Assembly: GCF_032463525.1 (NCBI RefSeq)
Contig: NZ_CP135971.1
Span: 4,900,501 to 4,964,500 of the forward strand
Reading direction: 5' to 3'
Source of the DNA: Pseudomonas sp. DTU_2021_1001937_2_SI_NGA_ILE_001
GTDB taxonomy: Bacteria > Pseudomonadota > Gammaproteobacteria > Pseudomonadales > Pseudomonadaceae
DNA: 64,000 bases
Shown here: positions 28,095 to 35,121 of the stretch, in pieces
How the letters are laid out: each line of letters starts with the position of its first letter
Numbering within the stretch: position 1 is the stretch's first letter
Notes under the pieces: generated by a model
The model's input: only the letters and a program-made list of their open reading frames with translations
Databases searched by the model: none
Told to the model about the DNA's origin: nothing
Position numbers and translations under genes: made by a program

Positions 28095-29067
28095 ATGGCG
28101 CCGCGTCGCCGTCCTTGGGCGGACCCAGCACGATGGCCAAGTGGCGCAGGTCGTCCACTTCCAGGCTGAAGCTCTTGCCGGAGGGACTCTGCACCAGCTT
28201 GCCCAAGGCGTAGAGGGTGAAGAACTTCACCTCGCCAGCATGGCTGAGCAATTCTTCGATGTAGCGACTGGAGCGGTAGGCCTGCATCTGTGCGGGCGAA
28301 ACGTACAGCGTCACCCGCTTGCCTTCGAGGCGGTCGAAGAACTGGAACTTGAAGCCCTTGCCGTAGCGTTTGTCATCCAGCAGTCCACCGCCGTACAGCA
28401 CCCGTTGGTTCTCGCCCGGTTGCGCGTACTTGATGTGCCGGAAATAGCTGCGCAGGGCCACCTCGCCCTGGCCGGCGACGCGCAGGGTCAGTTGCTTGAA
28501 GTCGTCTTCCGGCAATTCGGCGCGCGCCTGGCGGTAGAAATCCACCAGGCGCTCTAGGTTGCTGGTGCGCGTCTCGCTGTAGCGCGGGGCAGCAGGCTCC
28601 TTGAGCGCGTCGACAGGGGCTGCTTCGCGGGGCGCGGCGGCATGGCCTGCCGGTGCCGTCAGCGCCGGTTCCTTGACCGCCTGGCGCAGGGTAGGGTCGA
28701 ACACGTCGATGTTGTCGTCCAGCTTGCGCCGCGCCTGTCGCAGGCGCTGCTGCGGGTCGCTGGAGGCTTCGTCCGGTTCGTCGACGGCCTCGTCTTCCTC
28801 GACCCACTCACAATCGGGCTGGTGCTGGTAATGCGGGTTGGCACGAAAATGTGCCGCCACGAAGGTGGGATTGTCCTGAGGCTTCACGTCGTAACGCACG
28901 CCCGTCACCTTCACGCCCTGGGCGCGACAGGCTTCGCTGGAGCACAGAAACTCGAAGCGCTGGCGCGGCGGTTCCTGGGAGAAGTATTCACGGCGCGCGG
29001 CGGTGATCGACAGTTCTTGCTGCAGCTCCACGCACCAGGCGCGGGTGATGGTCTTGCCGGGTTTCAT
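28093..29067 (-). CDS. Unknown protein with an N-terminal zinc-ribbon-like segment
   Basis: This 324-residue soluble protein is one I do not recognise. Residues 38-86 hold a candidate metal site: C42-x4-C47, then H73, H79, H82 and C86 (PHYQHQPDCEW). A low-complexity acidic/Ala-Pro linker (~88-155) joins it to a C-terminal domain of ~170 residues (SNLERLVDFYRQA, LYGGGLLDDKRYGKGFKFQF, VTLYVSPAQMQAYRSSRYIEELLSHA). The pattern recalls nucleic-acid-binding or repair-associated zinc-ribbon proteins, but this is a guess. It stands alone. Confidence 0.8.
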   Translation of the reverse strand: MKPGKTITRAWCVELQQELSITAARREYFSQEPPRQRFEFLCSSEACRAQGVKVTGVRYDVKPQDNPTFVAAHFRANPHYQHQPDCEWVEEDEAVDEPDEASSDPQQRLRQARRKLDDNIDVFDPTLRQAVKEPALTAPAGHAAAPREAAPVDALKEPAAPRYSETRTSNLERLVDFYRQARAELPEDDFKQLTLRVAGQGEVALRSYFRHIKYAQPGENQRVLYGGGLLDDKRYGKGFKFQFFDRLEGKRVTLYVSPAQMQAYRSSRYIEELLSHAGEVKFFTLYALGKLVQSPSGKSFSLEVDDLRHLAIVLGPPKDGDAAP

Positions 29068-29186
29068 GCCTTACGTCTTCCTGATCCGTCGGGAACCCCG
29101 ACAGATTGAAAGCTTTGTCCGGCCGCGACAAGAAGTTTCAGGCCCCCGGCCCGTCCTTCCGCTCACGGCCGAACGCTGTGCGTCGC

Positions 29187-29714
29187 TCAGCCCTTGATCA
29201 CGCCGCAGGCCATACGGTCACCGCCGCCGCCCAGCGGTGCCGGGTGGTCAGAGTGGTTGTCGCCGCCGACATGCACCATCAGCGCACGGCCTTCGATTTC
29301 GGCGACCTTCTTGATACGCGGGGCCAGTACCGGATACTCGGCCTTGCCGTCGGCGGTCACGTAGATCGCCGGCAGGTCGCCCAGATGGCCGGCGTCGTCA
29401 TAGGGGCCGAGGTGCTTGCCGGTCTTCTTCGGGTCGTAATGGCCGCCGGCGGCCAATGCGGCGACGGTCTTGCCGTCCTTGGTGCCGGAGTCGCAGCTGG
29501 GGTTTTCATGCACGTGGAAGCCGTGAATGCCCGCTGGCAGGCCGCTCAGCTTGGGGGTGAACAACAGGCCGTACTGGGTCTCTTCCACATGCACACTGCC
29601 GATGGCCTTGGGCGCGCCGTCGGCGCTGACCAGGTTCATCGGCACGTCCAGTGACGCGGCGTGGGCAGAGAGAGAAAACGCGCCGAGAAGGCCAAGGCAG
29701 AGGATCTTTTTCAT
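29187..29714 (-). CDS. sodC: Periplasmic Cu,Zn superoxide dismutase
   Basis: The protein has 175 residues with a signal peptide ([16 protein letters not shown]). Metal ligands are seen in [13 protein letters not shown] (two Cu His and one disulfide Cys), [27 protein letters not shown] (bridging His, Zn His and Asp) and [13 protein letters not shown] (Cu His). The second Cys is in [10 protein letters not shown]. It removes periplasmic superoxide. Monocistronic. Confidence 0.95.
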   Translation of the reverse strand: MKKILCLGLLGAFSLSAHAASLDVPMNLVSADGAPKAIGSVHVEETQYGLLFTPKLSGLPAGIHGFHVHENPSCDSGTKDGKTVAALAAGGHYDPKKTGKHLGPYDDAGHLGDLPAIYVTADGKAEYPVLAPRIKKVAEIEGRALMVHVGGDNHSDHPAPLGGGGDRMACGVIKG

Positions 29715-29980
29715 AGGCGTTCAACACATCCTGTTTTCAGCGAAGAGGCGTGGCGCCCGGCCTGGGAGTGAGGCCCGCCGGGCTGCCGTCCTGCCTTCCG
29801 GTGCGGCCACGAAGGCCGTAGCAAGCGTGGGAGGCATCGGTTTGGGCAATGCCTCCGGCGCTTGGTTCAACCCGCCTGCCGTCGCATCCTGGCGTGCGGA
29901 CACGGCAAAGCGCACGGGCGTTGGCTAGGCTGAAAGGGTCACCTGAGCGATCCCGCCTTGAACGATCAATTGGTTCGAAG

Positions 29981-30619
29981 ATGAGAGATCCTTATGCCTT
30001 CGGGTTCTACAGCGCTTGCCTGGCCCTCGTCGTGCTGGTTACCGCCGCCTTGCTCAGCGCCCGTAGCGGGCAGGCCTACGCGGTGCTCGACTCGGCCTCG
30101 GCGGTGATCGAAGCCCTGGCCGCCAGCGGCATCGCCGGCATTGCCTTTGCCGCCTACGGTGCGTGGAAGCGCGACGTGCGCCAGCACAAGACCCTCACCG
30201 TCATCTGGGAGGCCAGCGTAGCTTTTCGCGAAATCGAGATCGGCTTCAACGAATGGTTCTTCGGCCCCGCCACCGAACAACTCTACGAACCCGACCCCGG
30301 CCGCCTTAATGCGCAACTGGCCACCAGCCCCCTCGGCCAGGCCCTGCGCGCGTTCAAGAAGCAATGCATCCTGCTCGACAAGGTGGTGCTCAAGGAAAGC
30401 TGGCGTTGGGTCAACCACGCCACCGAACTCGACGTCCTGGCCCGCGCCCTGACCGCCGAATTCTTCGGCACCATGGCCAAAGGCAAAGTGCGCCCAGGCA
30501 TCGTCGACTTTCTCTACCCCCACGAAGGCCAGACCCGTCGCAAGACCCAGGCGGAATGGGAGGCGCTGATGGACACCATCGAGCGGGAGCTGGCGGAACT
30601 TGAGGAGCGGTTTGGCTGA
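29981..30619 (+). CDS. Membrane-anchored protein of unknown function
   Basis: The 212-residue protein has two N-terminal hydrophobic segments (~7-27 and ~40-62, SAVIEALAASGIAGIAFAAYGAW). A soluble helical domain follows, rich in Trp and charged residues (VIWEASVAFREIEIGFNEWFFG, LRAFKKQCILLDKVVL, ALMDTIERELAELEERFG). I know no family for it. The frame is open to 29849, but the ATG at 29981 gives the membrane start; its ribosome site is weak. No operon partner is apparent. Confidence 0.72.
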   Translation: MRDPYAFGFYSACLALVVLVTAALLSARSGQAYAVLDSASAVIEALAASGIAGIAFAAYGAWKRDVRQHKTLTVIWEASVAFREIEIGFNEWFFGPATEQLYEPDPGRLNAQLATSPLGQALRAFKKQCILLDKVVLKESWRWVNHATELDVLARALTAEFFGTMAKGKVRPGIVDFLYPHEGQTRRKTQAEWEALMDTIERELAELEERFG

Positions 30620-30683
30620 ATATCTTGCTCATGAGCCGCTATAGTGTCGCGCGAAGCAAACCCATGACTTTTTAGTGAGAACG

Positions 30684-31034
30684 ATGAAAAAAGGACTTTT
30701 AATGCTGGCCGCCCTGTCGCTTAGCGCCTGCGGCACCCTCGACACTGTTGTTCGAGACGACGAATACAGCCGCCGTGAACTGAGTGAGCGCGGCAGTCAC
30801 TGCGATGAAATCACCCGAGTGTATAGCGGGGTCGTCTATGACTTCTGCCAACTACACGCCGATCCCGATAAGAGCGCGCATCGAACCGGTCCATTGTTAC
30901 CCGGCATGATCCTGGACATGGCTTTTTCGGGAATCCTGGATACCGTCGTTCTGCCCTATACCGTCTACCGGCAGGTTGCGGATGGCAATATCGTCATTCC
31001 GCATTCGACCTGGAAACCCTCGGATCGCTTGTAA
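30684..31034 (+). CDS. YceK/YidQ-type small lipoprotein
   Basis: The protein has 116 residues with lipoprotein signal LLMLAALSLSAC (acylated Cys ~16). The family pattern follows: GTLDTVVRDD, YSGVVYDFC, then PLLPGMILDMAFSGILDTVVLPYTVYRQ. Function unknown. The stop is 47 bp before the first degenerate CRISPR repeat; the array trailer therefore abuts this gene. Confidence 0.82.
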   Translation: MKKGLLMLAALSLSACGTLDTVVRDDEYSRRELSERGSHCDEITRVYSGVVYDFCQLHADPDKSAHRTGPLLPGMILDMAFSGILDTVVLPYTVYRQVADGNIVIPHSTWKPSDRL

Positions 31035-31080
31035 CAGGGTGGCGACGATATTGTTCGGCACTGTCGGGGAAGTTACGGGG

Positions 31081-31528
31081 TAATAAAGCTGCTTGTTCGG
31101 CAGTGAAGTGCCCGGTGAGTCCGGAGTCTTGGTCGCAGTATTTCTGAGCTGGCTATGCGGCGGTGAAGGATGTACGTCGAGGCGATCTTGCCCAGGCTGT
31201 TTTCTGAGCTGCCTATGCGGCAGTGAAGGATCTGGAACGGGGCCTGCTTGTTCTCCTGGCTTTCTGAGCTGCCTATACGGCAGTGAAGCCGGGCCGCCCG
31301 GCCATTGTGTTCTGCGCGTCTTTCTGAGCTGCCTATACGGCAGTGAAGAACCGAGGGCAACGACGAGGCCATGTGTCTGCTTTCTGAGCTGCCTATACGG
31401 CACTGAAGGACGAAATCATGCGCCTACCGGGGCCAGTGAATTTCTGAGCTGCCTATACGGCACTGAAGCTGTGTCAGGGCACATGCCGTTGAAGACGTGA
31501 TTTCTGAGCTGCCTATACGGCACTGAAG
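31081..31528 (-). CRISPR. Type I-F CRISPR array, 7 clear repeats plus 1 degenerate repeat, 7 spacers
   Basis: 28-bp repeats start at 31141, 31201, 31261, 31321, 31381, 31441 and 31501, exactly 60 bp apart, so every spacer is 32 bp. On the minus strand the repeat begins CTTCACTGCCGTATAGGC and ends AGCTCAGAAA, with the I-F hairpin CTGCC/GGCAG. The copies at 31261 and 31321 are consensus. 31201 has 1 change, 31141 has 3, and 31081 is strongly decayed (9 changes, right half kept). Repeats at 31381, 31441 and 31501 all carry the same G-to-C change on the plus strand, which opens the basal stem pair. Decay on the left and a shared variant on the right put the leader on the right. No cas gene is in the window. 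Confidence 0.95.
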
Positions 31529-31680
31529 TAGACACTTTGATCGCTATGTCTCCGTTTTTAAAGAGCAAATACACCGGGCTGATGGGTTAACCCTCTTTTT
31601 TGCCCCTCATCTAACCCGTTGATTTTTATGGAGGCTAAATGAGGCACAGAAAAAAGGGTTTCACGAACGGGTTTCTGCTA
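31529..31680 (-). promoter_or_regulatory. Putative CRISPR leader with IHF consensus site
   Basis: The region right of the last repeat has no gene and is AT-rich. On the minus strand it reads AATCAACGGGTTA at 31624-31612, a perfect match to the IHF consensus WATCAANNNNTTR, starting 83 bp from the leader-repeat junction. IHF bends leaders during spacer integration in type I systems. The region also holds GGGTTAACCC (31584-31593) and, on the minus strand, AAACCCTTTTTTC further out. The leader limits are an estimate. Confidence 0.6.
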
Positions 31681-31719
31681 GCGCTCCCGATGGCCGGAAG
31701 TTGCCTGGTCACGGTTGTT

Positions 31720-32256
31720 TTATCGCCCGTAAGTAGGCCCTTCGAACAACGCCTTGACGAATTCGTCCACCGGTTCAGGGAGCAAGTCTTGGGGATGATC
31801 GCCGCCGAACGTGGCGAGTCCGCTGCGACCTTTGATGATCGCTGAGCTCAGGGCATCGCCGGTGGCGACTTGAATGACCTCGATCTTGACCTCGACGCGG
31901 TCGGGGAGCATCGACCATTCGGTTGCGCGGTCTTCCCAGTGCAAGATGCTGGGAAAGATCAGCAGGTCCTGATCGGCCTGCTGCGCGGCGGCCAGGGCCT
32001 GGTCGAAGTCGTCGGTCTGGATGCCGATGCGGGCGGCGCGTACCTGACGCGCCAGAGAGGCCTGAATGATCTGTGCGGTGTTGCGGCCTGAGCCGTTATA
32101 AGTGTGATCGCCATACGCGCCGTCGGTGGGCGTGGAGACATAGAACTTCTGTGTGCGTAGCACAGGGGCTAGCGCTTGCTGTTGGGGTGTCCACTGGTGT
32201 GAGTCGGCGCAACCGGCAAGAGCCATCGCGGCAGCGAGTAGTAGAGGAAAGCGCAT
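31720..32256 (-). CDS. DUF4823-type lipoprotein
   Basis: The protein has 178 residues with lipobox LAG-C16 after MRFPLLLAAAMA. The mature domain (KFYVSTPTDGAYGDHTYNGSGRNTAQIIQASLARQ, then ADQDLLIFPSILHWEDRATEWSMLPDRVEVKIEVI) matches the family of outer-membrane-associated lipoproteins with unknown function that resemble the GNA1162/CsgG-like nucleotide-binding-like fold (inference). It is convergent with the CRISPR leader side only through a short gap; no operon partner. Confidence 0.8.
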   Translation of the reverse strand: MRFPLLLAAAMALAGCADSHQWTPQQQALAPVLRTQKFYVSTPTDGAYGDHTYNGSGRNTAQIIQASLARQVRAARIGIQTDDFDQALAAAQQADQDLLIFPSILHWEDRATEWSMLPDRVEVKIEVIQVATGDALSSAIIKGRSGLATFGGDHPQDLLPEPVDEFVKALFEGPTYGR

Positions 32257-32346
32257 CGACAGGTCCTTGTCAGAGGTTATGGCTTTGTAATATCAACCAA
32301 AGCACAAGCGCTGTCGATGGCATGCAAGGGCGAGCGCCGGCTCTCC

Positions 32347-32913
32347 TCAGGCACTCAGGTGCTCATACAAAATCGTCGCCCCCACCAGCATCAGCACCAC
32401 ACCGCCGATGATCTCGGCGCGCTTGCCGACCAGGGTGCCAAGCACGCGGCCGAGCATTACGCCGAGGGTGACCATCACCAGGGTGGCCAGGCCGATGGCG
32501 GCGGCGGCGATGAAGATGTTGACGTCGACGAAGGCCAGGCCCACACCCACGGCCAGTGCGTCGATGCTGGTGGCGACGGCGGTGACGGCCAGGATCAGGA
32601 AGGAGTGCTGGCTGGATTTTTCTTCTGCTTCTTCGTCATCGCTCTTCAGGCCGTTGTGGATCATGTGCAGGCCCAGGCACACCAGCAGGGTGAAGGCGAT
32701 CCAGTGGTCCCAATCGGCGACCCACAAGGAGGCGGCGTGGCCGATGGCCCAGCCGATCATGGGGGTGATAGCTTCGATGATGCCGAAGATCAGGCCGGTG
32801 CGCAGGGCTTCGATCAGGCGGGGCTTGTGCAGTGCGGAGCCTTTACCGATGGCGGCGGCGAAGGCGTCGGTGGACATGGCCAGGGCCAGGAAAACGAGGG
32901 AAATCGGGTTCAC
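32347..32913 (-). CDS. mntP: Manganese efflux pump MntP
   Basis: The protein has 188 residues with six membrane helices in two repeats, each with the family Asp: [17 protein letters not shown] in helix 1 and [19 protein letters not shown] in helix 4. The cytoplasmic loop is acidic ([12 protein letters not shown]). It exports Mn2+. The start is a GTG at 32913 preceded by GGAAG. A yybP-ykoY riboswitch upstream, the classic mntP control, confirms the call. Confidence 0.95.
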   Translation of the reverse strand: MNPISLVFLALAMSTDAFAAAIGKGSALHKPRLIEALRTGLIFGIIEAITPMIGWAIGHAASLWVADWDHWIAFTLLVCLGLHMIHNGLKSDDEEAEEKSSQHSFLILAVTAVATSIDALAVGVGLAFVDVNIFIAAAAIGLATLVMVTLGVMLGRVLGTLVGKRAEIIGGVVLMLVGATILYEHLSA

Positions 32914-33086
32914 GGTTTGCTTCCAGCCGGGCTGTGGGACAACGACACTGCCACGCGCCCGGCTTCAGGCGTGTGCAATGTCGCTGGTCTCACCAACCTT
33001 GAAGGTGTTCGTACCACGGCTGTCGTGCCGAGAATGTTGATACGAACGCTGACGGTTGCTCGTCAGCAGGCTACTCCCCAACGGAA
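32914..33086 (-). ncRNA. yybP-ykoY manganese riboswitch in the mntP leader
   Basis: On the minus strand the leader begins TTGGGGAGTAGCC (33083-33071) and continues with the second conserved loop TCAACATTCTCGGCACGACA and a closing GGTGAGACC (~32995-32987). This is the order seen in the E. coli mntP riboswitch (GGGGAGUAG, then GUCAACAUACUC). A perfect 8-bp stem AGCCGGGC/GCCCGGCT (32964-32957 with 32932-32925) lies immediately before the ribosome site GGAAG and is a likely expression platform. Mn2+ binding should raise mntP expression. Confidence 0.88.
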
Positions 33087-33092
33087 GCGGCG

Positions 33093-33098
33093 ATTATA
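33093..33098 (-). promoter_or_regulatory. -10 box of the mntP promoter
   Basis: A perfect TATAAT on the minus strand lies about 7-10 bases before the first conserved riboswitch bases, as expected if transcription starts near 33086. No convincing -35 hexamer is visible. Confidence 0.6.
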
Positions 33099-33230
33099 TA
33101 CAGGTCTTGGGCAAGGTGTCTGGTGGAGCACGCGGATCGCTCTGCGGTGCTACCTGACGGCGACCCTTCGGCGCTTTTTTGCCTTTGGCCCGGCCATTTC
33201 TTTTACAGTGTGTCTAGATAGCACCCCGCC

Positions 33231-35009
33231 ATGAGGTACCCGTCAGTGCAGGATGAAACCCCTTGCTTGCTCAATACCCCGGCACGACAGGAAGCCGTGA
33301 ACGCCCTGGCGTGTTTCAAAGGTGTCAGGGACGAGATGTTCGATGAGCTGATCCGCCTGGCAACCCAGCACTTCAATGTACCTATCGCGTTGATCTCGAT
33401 CCTGGAAAACAATCGCCAGTGGTTCTGGGCCCAGGCCGGCATGGATGTGGACCAGACACCGCTGGTGGATTCGTTCTGCGCCACGGCGATTCTGGCCGAT
33501 GACTTTTTCCAGGTCAGCGATGCCACCACCGATGCGCGCTTTCGCGACAACCCGCTGGTGCAGGGCAATCCCGGTATTCGCTTCTACGCCGGCTATCCGC
33601 TGGTGACCCTTGAAGGCCTGCCGCTGGGCATGTTCTGCCTGATCGATACCGAGCCGCGCGAAGAGCTGACGCGGGAGCAGCAGGCCACTCTGCAGCAACT
33701 GGCCAAGCTGGTCATGCTGCGCATCCAGGCGCTACGCGAAAGCAGCTATGTGGACGCCACCATCGGGTTGTTCAATCGCATCAAGTTCGAAAAGGATGTC
33801 GAGGCCTATCGCTGGTCTGATGAGCCGGTCACGGTGATTGCTGCCGACATGATTTCCCCGGCCTTTCTCAACGAGATCGTCAAATCGCTGGGGTATCCGT
33901 TTTCCACGCGGGTGATGCTGCTGCTCAAGGACAAGCTCAAGCAGATCATCGGCGCCCGCGACCTGTACAAGATCAGCCCCACCCGGTTCGGCTTCATGGT
34001 GCCCGGTGAGGTGGATCTGTCGGAGCTGATCGAGCGTTTGTCCCGGGAAATCCAGCAGCCCATCGAGTGCTCTGGCATTCCCCTGCAGCCGCGTGCCGGG
34101 TTGGGCATGCTCAAGCTCAGCCAACAGACCTGGCACGATGACTGGCTGCGTTGTCTGGTCAGCTCTGCCGACCACGCGCGGCACCGTGGCAAGGGCTGGG
34201 TGTACTTCGAGCCTGAGCTGGATCACGCGCAGGTGCGGGCGTTCAGGCTGCTCACGTCGTTGTCCAAGGCGGTGGAGCAGGAAGATCAGTTCTATCTGGA
34301 GTTTCAGCCCAAGGTGCATGCCGCCAGCGGCAAGATGTGTGGCGCCGAGGCGTTGCTGCGCTGGAAACACCCGGAACTGGGTCTGATCAGCCCGGCTGAA
34401 TTCATCCCCCTGGCGGAAAAGACCCCGCTGATTCGCCAGATCAGTGCCTGGGTGGCACGACGTGTCTTGCAGCAGATGTCGGCATGGCAGGCTCAGGGGC
34501 ATCGCTGGCTGGTGTCATTCAACGTTTCGGCCAGCGACATGGCTGACTCGGCATTCGTCGAGCGGATGATCGGCCTGTTGCGGCAGCAGACCATCGAGCC
34601 GAACCTGGTCGAGCTGGAGTTCACCGAAAGCGCCCTGATGACCACCCCGGAGCTGACCCACAGCAACCTGCAACGTATCCGTGCCTGTGGTATTCGCCTG
34701 GCCATCGATGACTTCGGCACCGGCTACAGCAACTGGACCTATCTGCGCACGTTGCCAGCGACCACGGTGAAGCTGGACCAGTCGTTCATGCGCGATGCCT
34801 GCAGTAACCCCAAGGACCGCGCGGTGGTCACCTCGATCATCCAGCTGGCGCAGAACATCGGCTACGAGGTGGTGGCCGAGGGCGTGGAGAGCGAAGAGCT
34901 GTTCGAGCAGTTGCGCAGTTGGGGCTGCGATCAGATCCAGGGCTATTACGTCGCTCGGCCGATGTCTGCGTCGGCTCTGGTGGACTGGGCCCGGAGTCGC
35001 CAGGTCTGA
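33231..35009 (+). CDS. GAF - degenerate GGDEF - EAL protein (c-di-GMP phosphodiesterase)
   Basis: The 592-residue cytoplasmic protein has a GAF domain at ~25-165 (FNVPIALISILENNRQWFWAQAGMD, GYPLVTLEGLPLGMFCLID). A GGDEF-like domain lacks the catalytic loop (TRFGFMVPG in its place). A full EAL domain starts ~345: GAEALLRWKHPELG, FNVSASD, VELEFTES, IDDFGTGYSNW, TVKLDQSF, VVAEGVES and IQGYYVARP. All catalytic and metal residues appear present, so it should hydrolyse c-di-GMP. The GAF domain would tune it. It is divergent from mntP and monocistronic. Confidence 0.9.
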   Translation: MRYPSVQDETPCLLNTPARQEAVNALACFKGVRDEMFDELIRLATQHFNVPIALISILENNRQWFWAQAGMDVDQTPLVDSFCATAILADDFFQVSDATTDARFRDNPLVQGNPGIRFYAGYPLVTLEGLPLGMFCLIDTEPREELTREQQATLQQLAKLVMLRIQALRESSYVDATIGLFNRIKFEKDVEAYRWSDEPVTVIAADMISPAFLNEIVKSLGYPFSTRVMLLLKDKLKQIIGARDLYKISPTRFGFMVPGEVDLSELIERLSREIQQPIECSGIPLQPRAGLGMLKLSQQTWHDDWLRCLVSSADHARHRGKGWVYFEPELDHAQVRAFRLLTSLSKAVEQEDQFYLEFQPKVHAASGKMCGAEALLRWKHPELGLISPAEFIPLAEKTPLIRQISAWVARRVLQQMSAWQAQGHRWLVSFNVSASDMADSAFVERMIGLLRQQTIEPNLVELEFTESALMTTPELTHSNLQRIRACGIRLAIDDFGTGYSNWTYLRTLPATTVKLDQSFMRDACSNPKDRAVVTSIIQLAQNIGYEVVAEGVESEELFEQLRSWGCDQIQGYYVARPMSASALVDWARSRQV

Positions 35010-35053
35010 GTGCACGCCGGACGGCATGCACCGGATGGGAAATCGAGATAGCC

Positions 35054-35105
35054 AGCCTGCTTGCGAAGATGACGCCTTGTAGGCGGTGTTCTCCGCAAGC
35101 AGGCT
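35054..35105. terminator. Nested inverted repeat between convergent genes
   Basis: AGCCTGCTTGCG (35054-35065) pairs with CGCAAGCAGGCT (35094-35105). Inside it CGCC/GGCG forms a second small stem around TTGTA. There is no T tract, so it may be a bidirectional stem or REP-like element. Confidence 0.5.
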
Positions 35106-35121
35106 CGCCTGCGGCTCGGCC

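Noticed and set aside
30897..31403. Minus-strand open frame with SLPYRQLRK repeats
   Set aside because: It has the same cause on the other strand, and it also runs antisense into the lipoprotein gene.
31093..31500. Plus-strand open frame across the array encoding repeated FLSCLYGSE units
   Set aside because: The 60-bp period is a multiple of three, so the CRISPR repeats simply stay in frame. There is no ribosome site, and the repeat peptide is a by-product of the 28-bp repeat.
31081..31528. Array as part of a Tn7-like CRISPR-associated transposon
   Set aside because: No tnsA/B/C, tniQ or Cascade genes and no transposon ends are visible in the window.
31639..31845. 68-codon frame with a good GGAGG site in the leader region
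   Set aside because: More than half of it is antisense to the DUF4823-type gene, and the rest lies in the predicted CRISPR leader. No family resemblance, including to Cas proteins.
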